Source of the DNA: Rhodoferax sp.
GTDB taxonomy: Bacteria; Pseudomonadota; Gammaproteobacteria; Burkholderiales; Burkholderiaceae_C
NCBI RefSeq assembly: GCF_030653815.1
Contig: NZ_JAURYQ010000038.1
Span: 1 to 64,000, forward strand
Direction: 5' to 3'
Length of the DNA: 64,000 bases
Shown here: piece by piece, positions 18,494-27,030 of the stretch
Position numbering within the stretch: the first letter of the stretch is position 1
How the letters are laid out: each line of letters starts with the position of its first letter
Program-made: the position numbers and the translations under genes
Notes under the pieces: generated by a model
What the model saw: the letters and a program-made list of their open reading frames with translations, nothing else
The model's database searches: none
What the model was told of the DNA's origin: nothing

Positions 18494-19297
18494 ATGAGTC
18501 ATTTTCCCCCCGAAGTACCGCCCCCGCTGTATGTGCCGCCGCCCTCCGAGGCACCCCCCAAGGAAGTCATTGCCATGGCCTGGTCTGCGCCGCCGGGTTG
18601 GCTGCTACGGGGCTGGCGCGATATGGCAGCGCATCCGGCCATCAGCCTGTTTTACGGCCTGGCATTCTGGTGCATGGCGCTCATTTTGGGCGCGGTGTTC
18701 CGCGCCAACCCCGAATACACCATGACCATCGCGTCGGGCTGCCTGCTGGTGGGGCCGTTCCTGGCGATGGGCCTGTATGAGGTGAGCCGCCGCCGTGAAC
18801 TCGGTCTGGCGGCCGGTTTTGCCAGTTCCATGACCTGCTGGAAAAGCCACTTGCGCAGCATGGGCCTGCTGGTGGGCGTGCTGATCGTGCTGGAGTTGCT
18901 GTGGGGCCGGGCCTCGCTGGTGGTGATCGCGGTGTTTTTCAACACCGGCATGCCGTCGTCGGTGGGCGTGGTGCAGGCGGTCTTCAATCCGGACAACCTC
19001 GAATTTGTGCTGGCCTACACCTTGGTCGGGGGCGCCTTTGCGGCGCTGGTGTTTGCCATCACCGTGGTCTCTATTCCGATGATTCTGGATCGCGACACTG
19101 ATGCCATTACCGCGGCCATTGGCAGCATTGAGGTGGTGGTGACGCAGCCCGGTGTCATGCTGTTGTGGGGGGCGCTGATTGTGGCGCTGGTGGCGATGGC
19201 CTTGCTGCTGCCCTGGGCGATCGGTCTGGTGCTGGTCGGACCGCTGCTCGGGCACGCTACCTGGCATGCCTATCGGGGGTCAGTGCGCTGGCTGTAG
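18494..19297 (+). CDS. DUF2189 integral membrane protein
   Basis: 267 residues with a Pro-rich cytoplasmic N-terminus (about 1-30) and six predicted membrane segments, for example ISLFYGLAFWCMALILGAVF, ASGCLLVGPFLAMGLYEVSRR, LLVGVLIVLELLW and LLWGALIVALVAMALLLPWAIGLVLVGPLLGHATWHAY. The GPFLAMGLYEVSRR and GHATWHAYR signatures are typical of DUF2189, a family of unknown function common in proteobacteria. It is divergent from the signalling cluster and followed by the Maf-family gene after 11 bp, so the two may be co-transcribed. Confidence 0.85.
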   Translation: MSHFPPEVPPPLYVPPPSEAPPKEVIAMAWSAPPGWLLRGWRDMAAHPAISLFYGLAFWCMALILGAVFRANPEYTMTIASGCLLVGPFLAMGLYEVSRRRELGLAAGFASSMTCWKSHLRSMGLLVGVLIVLELLWGRASLVVIAVFFNTGMPSSVGVVQAVFNPDNLEFVLAYTLVGGAFAALVFAITVVSIPMILDRDTDAITAAIGSIEVVVTQPGVMLLWGALIVALVAMALLLPWAIGLVLVGPLLGHATWHAYRGSVRWL

Positions 19298-19308
19298 CGC
19301 TTCTTTTT

Positions 19309-19929
19309 ATGGGCACCATCCAGCGCCGAATATATTTGTGTTCGCAAGATCCGCGTCGTCGCGAATTGCTCAAACAGATCGGCATCAATTTCGAAGTGCT
19401 GCTGTTGCGCTGTGATCCTCGCCGCAGTTCGGATGTCAACGAAACGCCGTTGCACGATGAGTCGGCAGAAGTTTATGTGCGACGCCTCTGTCAAGAAAAA
19501 GTCCGTGCAGGTTCGGAATCGCTGCGCTTGCGTAATCTGCCGCTTTTTCCGGTGTTGGCCGCTGAAACCGTCATTGTGTTCAACGGCCAAATTCTTCGCA
19601 AGCCGGTCAACGCCAATCAGGCAGCTGACATGTTGCGTCAGTTATCCGGCCATGAGCATCAGGTTCTGAGTGCCGTTGCGGTGGCCTTGGGCAATCGAAC
19701 TGAAGTTGCGCTGTCGGTCTCTTCGGTACGGTTTGCCAGGCTCAGTGAAGACCGCATCAGCCGCTATCTGCGCAGTGGCGAATATGCCGGCAAGGCCGGT
19801 GCCTATGCGATGCAGGGTTTGGCCGGCGCCTTTGTTGAGCATCTGGCAGGGAGTTATTCGGGTGTGATGGGGCTACCCTTGTCTGAGACGGTCGATCTGT
19901 TGCAGCGGTTTGATTACCCGACACCCTGA
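19309..19929 (+). CDS. Maf-family nucleotide pyrophosphatase-like protein (Asp to Glu in ADT motif)
   Basis: Maf proteins hydrolyse dTTP/UTP or m7GTP and related nucleotides. The start is the ATG at 19309 (MGTIQRRIYLCSQDPRRRELL); the track version runs back into the DUF2189 gene. Conserved features present: Ser, then PRRRELL, the Lys in RKPVNA, LSGHEHQVLSAVAV, and AGAYAMQGLAGAFVEHLAGSYSGVMGLPL. Unusual: the nearly invariant ASxSPRR reads CSQDPRR and the catalytic-loop ADT reads AET. The gene is also less GC-rich than its neighbours. It may be a weak or altered enzyme. Confidence 0.82.
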   Translation: MGTIQRRIYLCSQDPRRRELLKQIGINFEVLLLRCDPRRSSDVNETPLHDESAEVYVRRLCQEKVRAGSESLRLRNLPLFPVLAAETVIVFNGQILRKPVNANQAADMLRQLSGHEHQVLSAVAVALGNRTEVALSVSSVRFARLSEDRISRYLRSGEYAGKAGAYAMQGLAGAFVEHLAGSYSGVMGLPLSETVDLLQRFDYPTP

Positions 19930-19967
19930 ACACGGTCATGCCCAACGGCGTGGTGTCGTGATTGGCC

Positions 19968-21452
19968 TTACAGCCCCAGCGTCTGCCAGAGTGCGTCAAC
20001 CTTGGCGGTGACCTCCGGGCTCATGGTCAGCGGCCGGCCCCACTCACGGCTGGTCTCACCGGGCCACTTGTTCGTGGCGTCAATCCCCATCTTGCTGCCC
20101 AGCCCGCTCACCGGGGAGGCAAAGTCGAGGTAATCGATGGGCGTGTGGTCGGCCAGCAGGGTGTCACGCGTCGGGTCGACCCGGGTGGTGATGGCCCAGA
20201 TCACGTCGTTCCAGTCGCGCGGGTTGATGTCGTCGTCGACCACCACAATGAACTTGGTGTACATGAACTGGCGCAAAAAGCTCCAGATGCCAAACATCAC
20301 GCGCCGGGCGTGGCCGGGGTAGGCCTTTTTGATGCTGACCACCGCCATGCGGTAACTGCAGCCCTCGGGCGGCAGGTAAAAGTCGGTGATCTCGGGGTAC
20401 TGGCGCTGCAGCAGCGGCACAAAGAGTTCGTTCAGCGCCAGCGCCAGCATGGCCGGCTCGTCGGGCGGCTTGCCGGTGTAGGTGGAGTGGTAAATGGGCT
20501 CACGCCGCTGCGTGATGCGGTCAACAGTGAAGACCGGAAACTCGGCCTGCTCGTTGTAGTAGCCGGTGTGGTCGCCAAACGGACCTTCCAGCGCATGCTC
20601 GAAGCCGCTTTTGTGGTTGGCGTCCGGGTAGATGTGACCCTCCAGCACAATCTCGGCAAAGGCGGGCACGCGCAACTCGCTGCCCAACGCTTTGACCAGT
20701 TCGGTGCGGCTGCCGCGCAACAGCCCGGCAAACTGGTATTCGCTCAAACTGTCGGGCACTGGCGTCACCGCGCCCAGAATGGTGGCCGGGTCGGCACCCA
20801 GCGCCACGCACACCGGGTAGGGTTGGCCCGGGTTCTGCTGGGTGTGGTCGCGGAAGTCGAGCGCGCCGCCGCGGTGCGGCAGCCAGCGCATGATGACCTT
20901 GTTGCGGGCCAGCACCTGCTGGCGGTAAATCCCCAGGTTTTGCCGCGCCTTATGCGGCCCTTGGGTAATCACCAAGCCCCAGGTGATGAGTGGCGCCACA
21001 TCGCCGGGCCAGCAGTGCTGGATCGGCAGCCGGGCCAGGTCGACGTCGGTGCCTTCCCACACCACGTCCTGACACGGCGCGCTGTGCAACTCCTTCGGTG
21101 CCATGCTCCACAGCGTCTTGACCAGGCTGCCCATGCCCATGAGTTCTTTGAACCTCTTGGGCGCCTCGGGTTCCTTGAGCGTGGCCAGCACATGGCCAAA
21201 CTGGCGCAACTCGCTCACGTCATTGACGCCCATGCCCAAAGCGACGCGGCGCGTGGTGCCAAACAGGTTGCCCAGCACCGGGATGTGGTGGCCGGTGGGC
21301 TGCTCGAACAGCAGGGCCGGGCCGCCGGCGCGCAGCGTGCGGTCGCACAGGACGGTCATCTCCAGGTGTGGCGACACCTCGGCCTGGATGCGCTTGAGCT
21401 CGCCCAATTGTTCGAGTTGGGTGATGAAGTCTCGGAGGTCGCGGTAGGCCAT
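19968..21452 (-). CDS. ubiD: UbiD, 3-polyprenyl-4-hydroxybenzoate decarboxylase
   Basis: Decarboxylates polyprenyl-4-hydroxybenzoate using the prenylated FMN made by UbiX. The start is the ATG at 21452 ([22 protein letters not shown]), the usual UbiD beginning; the track extension lies in the intergenic repeat-like DNA. Family segments are present: [46 protein letters not shown] and the C-terminal [11 protein letters not shown]. 494 residues is normal. It is last in the ubiU-V-T-X-D run, 85 bp after ubiX, and convergent with the Maf gene. Confidence 0.95.
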   Translation of the reverse strand: MAYRDLRDFITQLEQLGELKRIQAEVSPHLEMTVLCDRTLRAGGPALLFEQPTGHHIPVLGNLFGTTRRVALGMGVNDVSELRQFGHVLATLKEPEAPKRFKELMGMGSLVKTLWSMAPKELHSAPCQDVVWEGTDVDLARLPIQHCWPGDVAPLITWGLVITQGPHKARQNLGIYRQQVLARNKVIMRWLPHRGGALDFRDHTQQNPGQPYPVCVALGADPATILGAVTPVPDSLSEYQFAGLLRGSRTELVKALGSELRVPAFAEIVLEGHIYPDANHKSGFEHALEGPFGDHTGYYNEQAEFPVFTVDRITQRREPIYHSTYTGKPPDEPAMLALALNELFVPLLQRQYPEITDFYLPPEGCSYRMAVVSIKKAYPGHARRVMFGIWSFLRQFMYTKFIVVVDDDINPRDWNDVIWAITTRVDPTRDTLLADHTPIDYLDFASPVSGLGSKMGIDATNKWPGETSREWGRPLTMSPEVTAKVDALWQTLGL

Positions 21453-21537
21453 GGTGATGAAATGAATGGGGGTCAGATTCCAATTAAATTGGGCGTAGCG
21501 TTGCGGACTGCCTGCCTTGCGGGTTTTATAGCGGAAT

Positions 21538-22122
21538 TTACAGCCCGTTCCAGCGAACGGCATCGGCCTGCGGCAGGTCCAGCAAATCGAGCACCCGGCT
21601 CACCGTGTGACCCACCATCTCGTCAATCGTCTGCGGCCGCTGGTAAAAACCCGGCACTGGCGGAAAAACGATGCCGCCCATTTCGGTCACGCTGGTCATG
21701 TTGCGCAGGTGCGCCAGGTTGAGCGGTGTTTCGCGCACCATCAAAATCAGCTTGCGGCGCTCCTTGAGCATCACGTCCGCTGCGCGCGTGATCAGGTTGT
21801 CCGACAGGCCCAGGGCCACGGCCGCCAGGGTGCGCATCGAGCAGGGGGCGATCACCATGCCGTCACAGCGAAAGGAACCACTGGCAATCGTGCTGCCAAT
21901 GTCGTGCACCGGGTAGGTCACATCGGCCAGGGCTTCGACCTCGGCGCGCGGCAGGCCCAGCTCCTGCTGCACATTGAGCCAGCCCGCGTCGGACACCACC
22001 AGGTGCGTTTGCACATCAGCCAGCTCGCGCAAACCTTGCAGCAGGCGCACGCCGTAGACAGCACCGCTGGCGCCAGAGATGGCGACGACGATACGTTTGC
22101 TGGGCTCGACTGTTGTGGGCAT
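21538..22122 (-). CDS. ubiX: UbiX, flavin prenyltransferase
   Basis: Joins a dimethylallyl group to FMN to make the prFMN cofactor of UbiD. 194 residues with the flavin-binding start [20 protein letters not shown], the Ser/Cys loop [30 protein letters not shown], and the [13 protein letters not shown] and [17 protein letters not shown] segments of UbiX. It sits between ubiT (6 bp away) and ubiD, giving the decarboxylase and its cofactor maker in one unit. Confidence 0.95.
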   Translation of the reverse strand: MPTTVEPSKRIVVAISGASGAVYGVRLLQGLRELADVQTHLVVSDAGWLNVQQELGLPRAEVEALADVTYPVHDIGSTIASGSFRCDGMVIAPCSMRTLAAVALGLSDNLITRAADVMLKERRKLILMVRETPLNLAHLRNMTSVTEMGGIVFPPVPGFYQRPQTIDEMVGHTVSRVLDLLDLPQADAVRWNGL

Positions 22123-22128
22123 GGTGAA

Positions 22129-22623
22129 CTAGCGCGGCTTCAGGTTGGCGAACAGCGACTTGAAGTGTGCCCGGGCCTGCGCCAGCACATGCGGCGGCCT
22201 GAATGACGCCAGGTTCATGACCGGCAGCTCGATCGCGTCGATGGTATTTTTCACCAGCAGGCCGAGTTCGGTGTCGCCCTCCATGGCCAGGCGGCGGTTG
22301 AAAAACAGCGTGTCGGGGTCTTCCTCGCGGCGTGCCAGCTTGACGAAATCATGCGCGCTGGCGCTGATGGTGAGATCGGCCGTGCCGGCGTTCTGGCAGG
22401 CGACAAAACGGCCGTTGCGCCATTCAAAGTCAAAGGCCCAATGCGCGTCCAGCACACACAGTCGCAATTTCTTGCCGATCAGCATGCTCGTGACGTCGGC
22501 ATTGAGTTGCTTGGCCAGCGCCAGATTCAGGGCCGTGACAAACAACATCGAGCCAGGCAAGCCAGGCAGCCGCCCCAGCAGTTGTCCGACAGGTTTCGGG
22601 ATCAGCCATGTTTTTTCGCTCAT
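22129..22623 (-). CDS. ubiT: UbiT-like SCP2-domain accessory factor for anaerobic ubiquinone synthesis
   Basis: UbiT (YhbT) is a lipid-binding SCP2-domain protein needed, with UbiU and UbiV, for ubiquinone synthesis without oxygen. The start is the ATG at 22623 (MSEKTWLIPKPVGQLL). The SCP2 fold is seen from LDAHWAFDFEWRNGRFVAC through TADLTISASAHDFVKLARREEDPDTLFFNRRLAMEGDTELGLLVKNTIDAI. 164 residues fits the family. It lies 11 bp after ubiV, and that linkage is strong support for the name. Confidence 0.9.
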   Translation of the reverse strand: MSEKTWLIPKPVGQLLGRLPGLPGSMLFVTALNLALAKQLNADVTSMLIGKKLRLCVLDAHWAFDFEWRNGRFVACQNAGTADLTISASAHDFVKLARREEDPDTLFFNRRLAMEGDTELGLLVKNTIDAIELPVMNLASFRPPHVLAQARAHFKSLFANLKPR

Positions 22624-22634
22624 CAAAGACTCCT

Positions 22635-23546
22635 TTAAGCCGGAACCGCCACCGCCTGGGGGCTGACCAGCTCCAGCCCGGGTTTGCCGTACCAGTAACC
22701 GTTGCAAGGCTTTTCAACCATCAGGCCCAGCAGCTCGGTGTTGGCCGTGGCTGGGTCGGCACGGCCCTGCATCACGCTCTTGAACAGGTCGATGATGCGC
22801 TGCGTGTGTTGTGACTGTGGGCTGATGCGCACCACGTCCACCCCCATTTCCTGCATGGCAGGCAACTCGGGCAGCAGGTTGTGCACGCGCGCGGATTGGG
22901 TCTGAATACCGTTGAGCACCAGGAATTCCTCGTTCTCGCGGGTGCGCATCAGCAGGCCATCGGGGTGTTCGATGCACTTGAACTGGCAGTCGTCCTTGGG
23001 CAGATTGCAGTGCCGCGCGGTAAAACAGCGCGCTGAAAACGCCAGCGGCATGCGGCCGTAGGCAAAGACCTCGGTTTGCAGACCCGCCGGGCTGCCAGCC
23101 AGCAGCAAGCTCAGGTCGTCCCTGCCCATTTCCAGTGGCATGACCCAGCGCTGCAGCCCCAAGGCCGCCATCCATTGCAGCGTGGGCAGGTTGTAAATGT
23201 TGAGGTGCGGCCCGGCGACAAAAGGCACCTTGCCCTCCAGGCAATGCACCGCGCCCATATCGTTGGCTTCGACCAGATAAGTTCCGTTGGCGCAGATCTT
23301 GTGCAGCACCGTGACATCGGCACCTGATTCGATCAGCACCTGGGTCGACAGCACAACCTCCTTGCCGGCCTCGCGTAGCACCGCCGCAATGTCGAGCCAG
23401 TCGCTCAGGCGCACCTCGTGGCGGCGTGAACAGACGGCTTCGCCCAGGTAAACAATGTCCATCGGCGACTGTGCCACGGCGTCGTAAAAAGCCAGCACCT
23501 CGTCGCGCGGCCAGTAGTATTGGATGGGGCCTAGAGAGAGTTTCAT
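22635..23546 (-). CDS. ubiV: UbiV, 4Fe-4S protein of O2-independent ubiquinone hydroxylation (U32 family)
   Basis: UbiV forms a heterodimer with UbiU that hydroxylates the quinone ring without oxygen. The start is the ATG at 23546 (MKLSLGPIQYYWPRD). Candidate cluster cysteines are C39 (EAVCSRR), C174, C187 and C191 (SARCFTARHC...DDCQFKC); the 13- and 4-residue spacings match those of the E. coli cluster cysteines as I recall them. The U32 motif with RHCNLPKDDC is clear. 303 residues. It is 2 bp from ubiU and 11 bp from ubiT. Confidence 0.93.
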   Translation of the reverse strand: MKLSLGPIQYYWPRDEVLAFYDAVAQSPMDIVYLGEAVCSRRHEVRLSDWLDIAAVLREAGKEVVLSTQVLIESGADVTVLHKICANGTYLVEANDMGAVHCLEGKVPFVAGPHLNIYNLPTLQWMAALGLQRWVMPLEMGRDDLSLLLAGSPAGLQTEVFAYGRMPLAFSARCFTARHCNLPKDDCQFKCIEHPDGLLMRTRENEEFLVLNGIQTQSARVHNLLPELPAMQEMGVDVVRISPQSQHTQRIIDLFKSVMQGRADPATANTELLGLMVEKPCNGYWYGKPGLELVSPQAVAVPA

Positions 23547-23548
23547 GG

Positions 23549-24601
23549 TTACTTCCACGGGCGATGGTAAGCGCCGAGTGTGTGCTGCTGGCCTTCGGCG
23601 ACCTTGTCGAGCGCGCTGAACCAGGCGGTTTTGGCGTTGTAGTGGTGCGGGTTGGCCTGACAGCTGTCAATGGCCGCGCGCCAGACCTTGGTGACCTGTG
23701 CCACGTAGGCCGGGCTGCGCTGGCGGCCCTCGATCTTGATGGCGCGCACGCCGATTTTCATCAGGTCAGGCAGCAGCGAGAGTGTGTTCAGGCTGGTGGG
23801 CTCTTCGATGGCGTAGTAGTTTTTTTCGTCACCGACGTCAAAACGGCCCTTGCACAGCGTCGGGTAACCGGCGTTTTCGCCGGGCGCGTAGCGGTCGATC
23901 AGCACGCCGTTCAAGCGCGACTCGCGGCCCTGCGGTGTCTCGACCCAGCGCACCGCTTTGGGTGGTGAACACACGCCATTGGTGTTGGGTGCCTCGCCGG
24001 TGGCGTAGCTCGACAGGGCACAGCGCCCTTCGACCATCACGCACAGGCTGCCAAAGCCGAACACCTCGATTTCGACCGGGGTTTTTTCGATCACCTGGGC
24101 GACCTGGGTGATGGAGAGCACGCGTGGCAGCACGGCGCGCGCAATGCCAAAGTGCTGGTAATAGAAGTCCAGCGCCTCGTAGTTGGTGGCCGAGCCCTGC
24201 ACCGACAAATGCAGGCGCAGTTGCGGCTGGTGGCGGGCTGCATAGGCCATCATGCCGGGGTCGGCCAATATCACGGCATCAACACCACTGTGGGCGGCCC
24301 GGTCCACGGCGCGCTGCCAAAGTTCGGCCTTGGCCGCCTGCGGGTAGGTGTTGAGCGCGACAAACACCTTGCGCTGGCGGTCATGCGCGTAGCGAATGCC
24401 GGCCTCAATGGCGGCTTCGTCAAAGTTCAGGCCGGCAAAATTGCGTGCATTGGTGGCATCGCGAAAACCCAGGTAGACGCAGTCCGCGCCGTTGTCCACG
24501 GCGGCCTTGAGCGCGGGCAGGCTGCCGGCGGGGCAGACCAGTTCCATGGGCGTGGACGCGGCGGGTCGTGTTGGGGGTATGGGGTCAGCAACTGTGTTCA
24601 T
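23549..24601 (-). CDS. ubiU: UbiU, 4Fe-4S protein of O2-independent ubiquinone hydroxylation (U32 family)
   Basis: Partner of UbiV. 350 residues from the ATG at 24601; most UbiU proteins begin at MELVCPAGSLPALKAA, so the ATG at 24547 is an alternative and the first 18 residues may not be made. Cysteines 187, 194, 211 and 250 have spacings 7/17/39, identical to the known UbiU cluster cysteines as I recall them. FGFGSLCVMVEGRCALSSY and KIEGRQRSPAYVAQVTKVWR are characteristic. First gene of the five-gene ubi run; an FNR-like site lies about 80 bp upstream. Confidence 0.93.
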   Translation of the reverse strand: MNTVADPIPPTRPAASTPMELVCPAGSLPALKAAVDNGADCVYLGFRDATNARNFAGLNFDEAAIEAGIRYAHDRQRKVFVALNTYPQAAKAELWQRAVDRAAHSGVDAVILADPGMMAYAARHQPQLRLHLSVQGSATNYEALDFYYQHFGIARAVLPRVLSITQVAQVIEKTPVEIEVFGFGSLCVMVEGRCALSSYATGEAPNTNGVCSPPKAVRWVETPQGRESRLNGVLIDRYAPGENAGYPTLCKGRFDVGDEKNYYAIEEPTSLNTLSLLPDLMKIGVRAIKIEGRQRSPAYVAQVTKVWRAAIDSCQANPHHYNAKTAWFSALDKVAEGQQHTLGAYHRPWK

Positions 24602-24676
24602 GGAGATTTGAAAAGCGCCTTGGGCGCGAAGGCAAAGTCAAGCGGCAGAGCGTAACCATGCTTGGCTTCCAAGTAA

Positions 24677-24690
24677 ATGATGCAGGTCAA
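24677..24690. promoter_or_regulatory. FNR-like box upstream of ubiU
   Basis: ATGAT-GCAG-GTCAA matches the FNR consensus at 8 of 10 positions. The centre is about 82 bp upstream of the ubiU ATG, which leaves room for a class II promoter with a leader of about 40 nt. Anaerobic control of ubiUVT would make sense; the -10 is not clear, so this is tentative. Confidence 0.4.
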
Positions 24691-24754
24691 GCTATTCAAA
24701 AAAATAAAAAACTGGTGACAATCAGTCTCTCCTTATATTCTGGTCTTCGCCCCC

Positions 24755-25930
24755 ATGAACCGACACCTCTGGCTACTGGCCATCTGCCAAGGCCTTTTCC
24801 TGACCAACAACGTCACTTTTATCGCCATCAATGGCCTGGTCGGTTTCAGCCTGGCGCCGCTGGGCTGGATGGCCACGCTGCCGGTGATGGGCTACGTGGT
24901 GGGCGGCGCGTTTTCGACCGGGCTGGTGGCCAAAAGCCAGCACCGCTTTGGCCGCAAGACGGCGTTTCAAATGGGCTTGGTGGTGGCGGCCTTGAGCGCG
25001 CTGCTGTGCGCCTATGCCGCCTGGAGCAGCAACTTCTGGCTGCTGTGCACGGCCACGCTGATTGCCGGCTATTACAACGCCAATGCCAACCTGTACCGCT
25101 TTGCCGCCGCCGAACTGGCCAAGGTCGGTTACAAGGAAAAAGCGGTGTCGATGGTGATGGCCGGCGGCCTGATCGGTGCCGTGGCCGGACCCAATCTGGC
25201 TGCGCAAACGCGCACCCTGACCGATGTGCCTTTCATGGGGGCTTACCTGGCGCTGGCCGGCGTGGCGCTGCTGTCAATGGCCGTGCTGGCCTTCATCACC
25301 TTTCCCCCTTCACCGGCCAAACAAGCCAATAACGAGGGCCGGCCGCTGCGCGAGATCATGCGCCAGCCGGTGTTTATCGTCGCGGCGGCCTGCGGTGCCC
25401 TGGGTTTTGGCGTGATGAACCTGCTGATGGCGGCCACGCCGCTGGCCATGCAGCAGTGCAGCCTGCCGTTTTCCGATGTGGCGCTGGTGCTGGAGTGGCA
25501 TGTGATCGGCATGTTTGCGCCGGGCTTTTTTACCGGCCACCTGATCAAGCGCTTTGGCGTGTTGCCGATCATGGGGGTGGGTGTGCTGCTCAATGCCGCG
25601 TGTATTGTCGTGGCCCTGTCGGGCGTGGACCTGCACCAGTTCCTGATCGCGCTGTTCCTGCTGGGCGTCGGTTGGAACTTCTTGTTCACCGGCAGCACCA
25701 CCTTGTCGCTGCAAACCTACACCCCGGCCGAGAAAGACCGGGCCCAGGGGGCGCTGAATTTCTTTGTGTTTGCCGTCACCGCTTTAAGCTCTTTTGCCTC
25801 GGGCGTGCTGGTCACCACCCAGGGCTGGCAGCTGCTCAATGCAGGCTCGCTGATCCCGGTGGCCCTGACTGGCGCAGCCCTGGTTTGGCTCAAGATGCGG
25901 CCCCAAGCCGCACCGCTCCATTCCCTGTGA
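24755..25930 (+). CDS. MFS permease
   Basis: 391 residues with about 12 hydrophobic segments and the MFS loop 2-3 pattern (AKSQHRFGRKTAFQMGLV). It begins MNRHLWLLAICQGLFLTNNVTFIAINGLVG. The amphipathic and acidic residues give no substrate signature I can read. It is divergent from ubiU across about 150 bp and is followed by a hairpin terminator, so it appears monocistronic. Substrate unknown; exporter or importer cannot be decided. Confidence 0.85.
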   Translation: MNRHLWLLAICQGLFLTNNVTFIAINGLVGFSLAPLGWMATLPVMGYVVGGAFSTGLVAKSQHRFGRKTAFQMGLVVAALSALLCAYAAWSSNFWLLCTATLIAGYYNANANLYRFAAAELAKVGYKEKAVSMVMAGGLIGAVAGPNLAAQTRTLTDVPFMGAYLALAGVALLSMAVLAFITFPPSPAKQANNEGRPLREIMRQPVFIVAAACGALGFGVMNLLMAATPLAMQQCSLPFSDVALVLEWHVIGMFAPGFFTGHLIKRFGVLPIMGVGVLLNAACIVVALSGVDLHQFLIALFLLGVGWNFLFTGSTTLSLQTYTPAEKDRAQGALNFFVFAVTALSSFASGVLVTTQGWQLLNAGSLIPVALTGAALVWLKMRPQAAPLHSL

Positions 25931-25955
25931 CCCAGCCGCTATGATTCGCTTCTGA

Positions 25956-25984
25956 CAGGGCTCATTCAGAGGCCCTGCTTTTAA
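25956..25984 (+). terminator. Probable intrinsic terminator after MFS gene
   Basis: Stem CAGGGC (25956-25961) with GCCCTG (25972-25977), followed by CTTTTAA, 25 bp after the MFS stop and just before the ABC transporter leader. Confidence 0.45.
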
Positions 25985-26003
25985 CCACCTGGAGACATAC
26001 CTC

Positions 26004-27029
26004 ATGCAAAGAAGACACCTGATTGCCGGCGGCCTCGTTGCTGCCACCCTGCCGCACTGGGCGCTGGCGCAAGCGCTGGAAAAGCCGAAAGTCACGCTGG
26101 CCGTGGGCGGTAAAAACCTGCTGTATTACCTGCCGCTGACCATTGCCGAGCAGTTGGGCTACTTCAAGGCCGAGGGGCTGGATGTGACCATTGTTGACTT
26201 TGCCGGCGGCTCCAAGGCCCTGCAGGCGGTGGTGGGTGGCAGTGCCGACGTGGTCTCAGGTGCGTTCGAGCACACCATCAACATGCAGTTCAAGGGCCAG
26301 CCCATGCGCGCCTTTGTGCTGCAGGGCGCGGCGCCGCAAATTGTGCTGGGCGTCAACCCCAAGACCATGCCCAACTTCAAGACGGTGGCCGACCTCAAGG
26401 GCAAAAAGGTGGGGGTCTCGGCACCGGGCAGCTCGACCAATGTGATGGTCAATTTTGCGCTGGCCAAGGTGGGCCTGAAACCTGGCGATGTCAGCATCGT
26501 CGGTGTTGGTACCGGCAACGGTGCGGTGGCTGCCATGCGCTCGGGCCAGATCGATGCCATGAGCAACCTCGACCCGGTCATCACGTTGCTGCAGCGCTCG
26601 GGCGACCTCAACATTGTGTCGGACACGCGCAAGGTGTCCGAGTCCGAAAAAGTGTTTGGTGGCCCCATGCCCGCCGGTTGCCTGTACGCACCGCAAGCCT
26701 TCATCGACAAGAACCCGGCCACCACGCAGGCGCTGACCAATGCCATGGTGCGCGCGCTCAAGTGGATCCAAAACGCGGGTGCAGCCGACATCATCAAGAC
26801 CGTGCCCGAGGGCTTTTTACTGGGCGACCGGGCGGTCTACATCGACGCCTTTCTGGCGGCCAAGGGCGCGCTGTCGCCTGACGGCACGATTCCCGACAAA
26901 GGTGCGCAAACGGCCTTCAATGCGCTGGCCAGCGTGGACGCCAAATTGGCTGCCGCCAAGCTTGACCTGAAGGCGGTTTACACCAACGACTTTGTCAAAA
27001 AGGCCAACGCCAAATACCCCAAGGGCTGA
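26004..27029 (+). CDS. ABC transporter substrate-binding protein, NMT1/SsuA-like
   Basis: Periplasmic binding protein of the nitrate/sulfonate/taurine/pyrimidine-precursor class. The signal peptide MQRRHLIAGGLVAATLPHWALA has adjacent arginines that might use Tat. The mature part shows the NMT1 pattern: LTIAEQLGYFKAEGLDVTIVDFAGGSKALQAVVGGSADV, the ADLKGKKVGVSAPGSSTN loop and the NLDPVI segment. 341 residues. CTGGAGACATACCTC precedes the ATG. The ATPase gene starts 1 bp after the stop. No riboswitch or neighbouring enzyme identifies the substrate. Confidence 0.88.
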   Translation: MQRRHLIAGGLVAATLPHWALAQALEKPKVTLAVGGKNLLYYLPLTIAEQLGYFKAEGLDVTIVDFAGGSKALQAVVGGSADVVSGAFEHTINMQFKGQPMRAFVLQGAAPQIVLGVNPKTMPNFKTVADLKGKKVGVSAPGSSTNVMVNFALAKVGLKPGDVSIVGVGTGNGAVAAMRSGQIDAMSNLDPVITLLQRSGDLNIVSDTRKVSESEKVFGGPMPAGCLYAPQAFIDKNPATTQALTNAMVRALKWIQNAGAADIIKTVPEGFLLGDRAVYIDAFLAAKGALSPDGTIPDKGAQTAFNALASVDAKLAAAKLDLKAVYTNDFVKKANAKYPKG

Positions 27030-27030
27030 C

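Noticed and set aside
19962-21722. 586-aa plus-strand ORF across ubiD
   Set aside because: Exact antisense of ubiD with no domain pattern or ribosome site.
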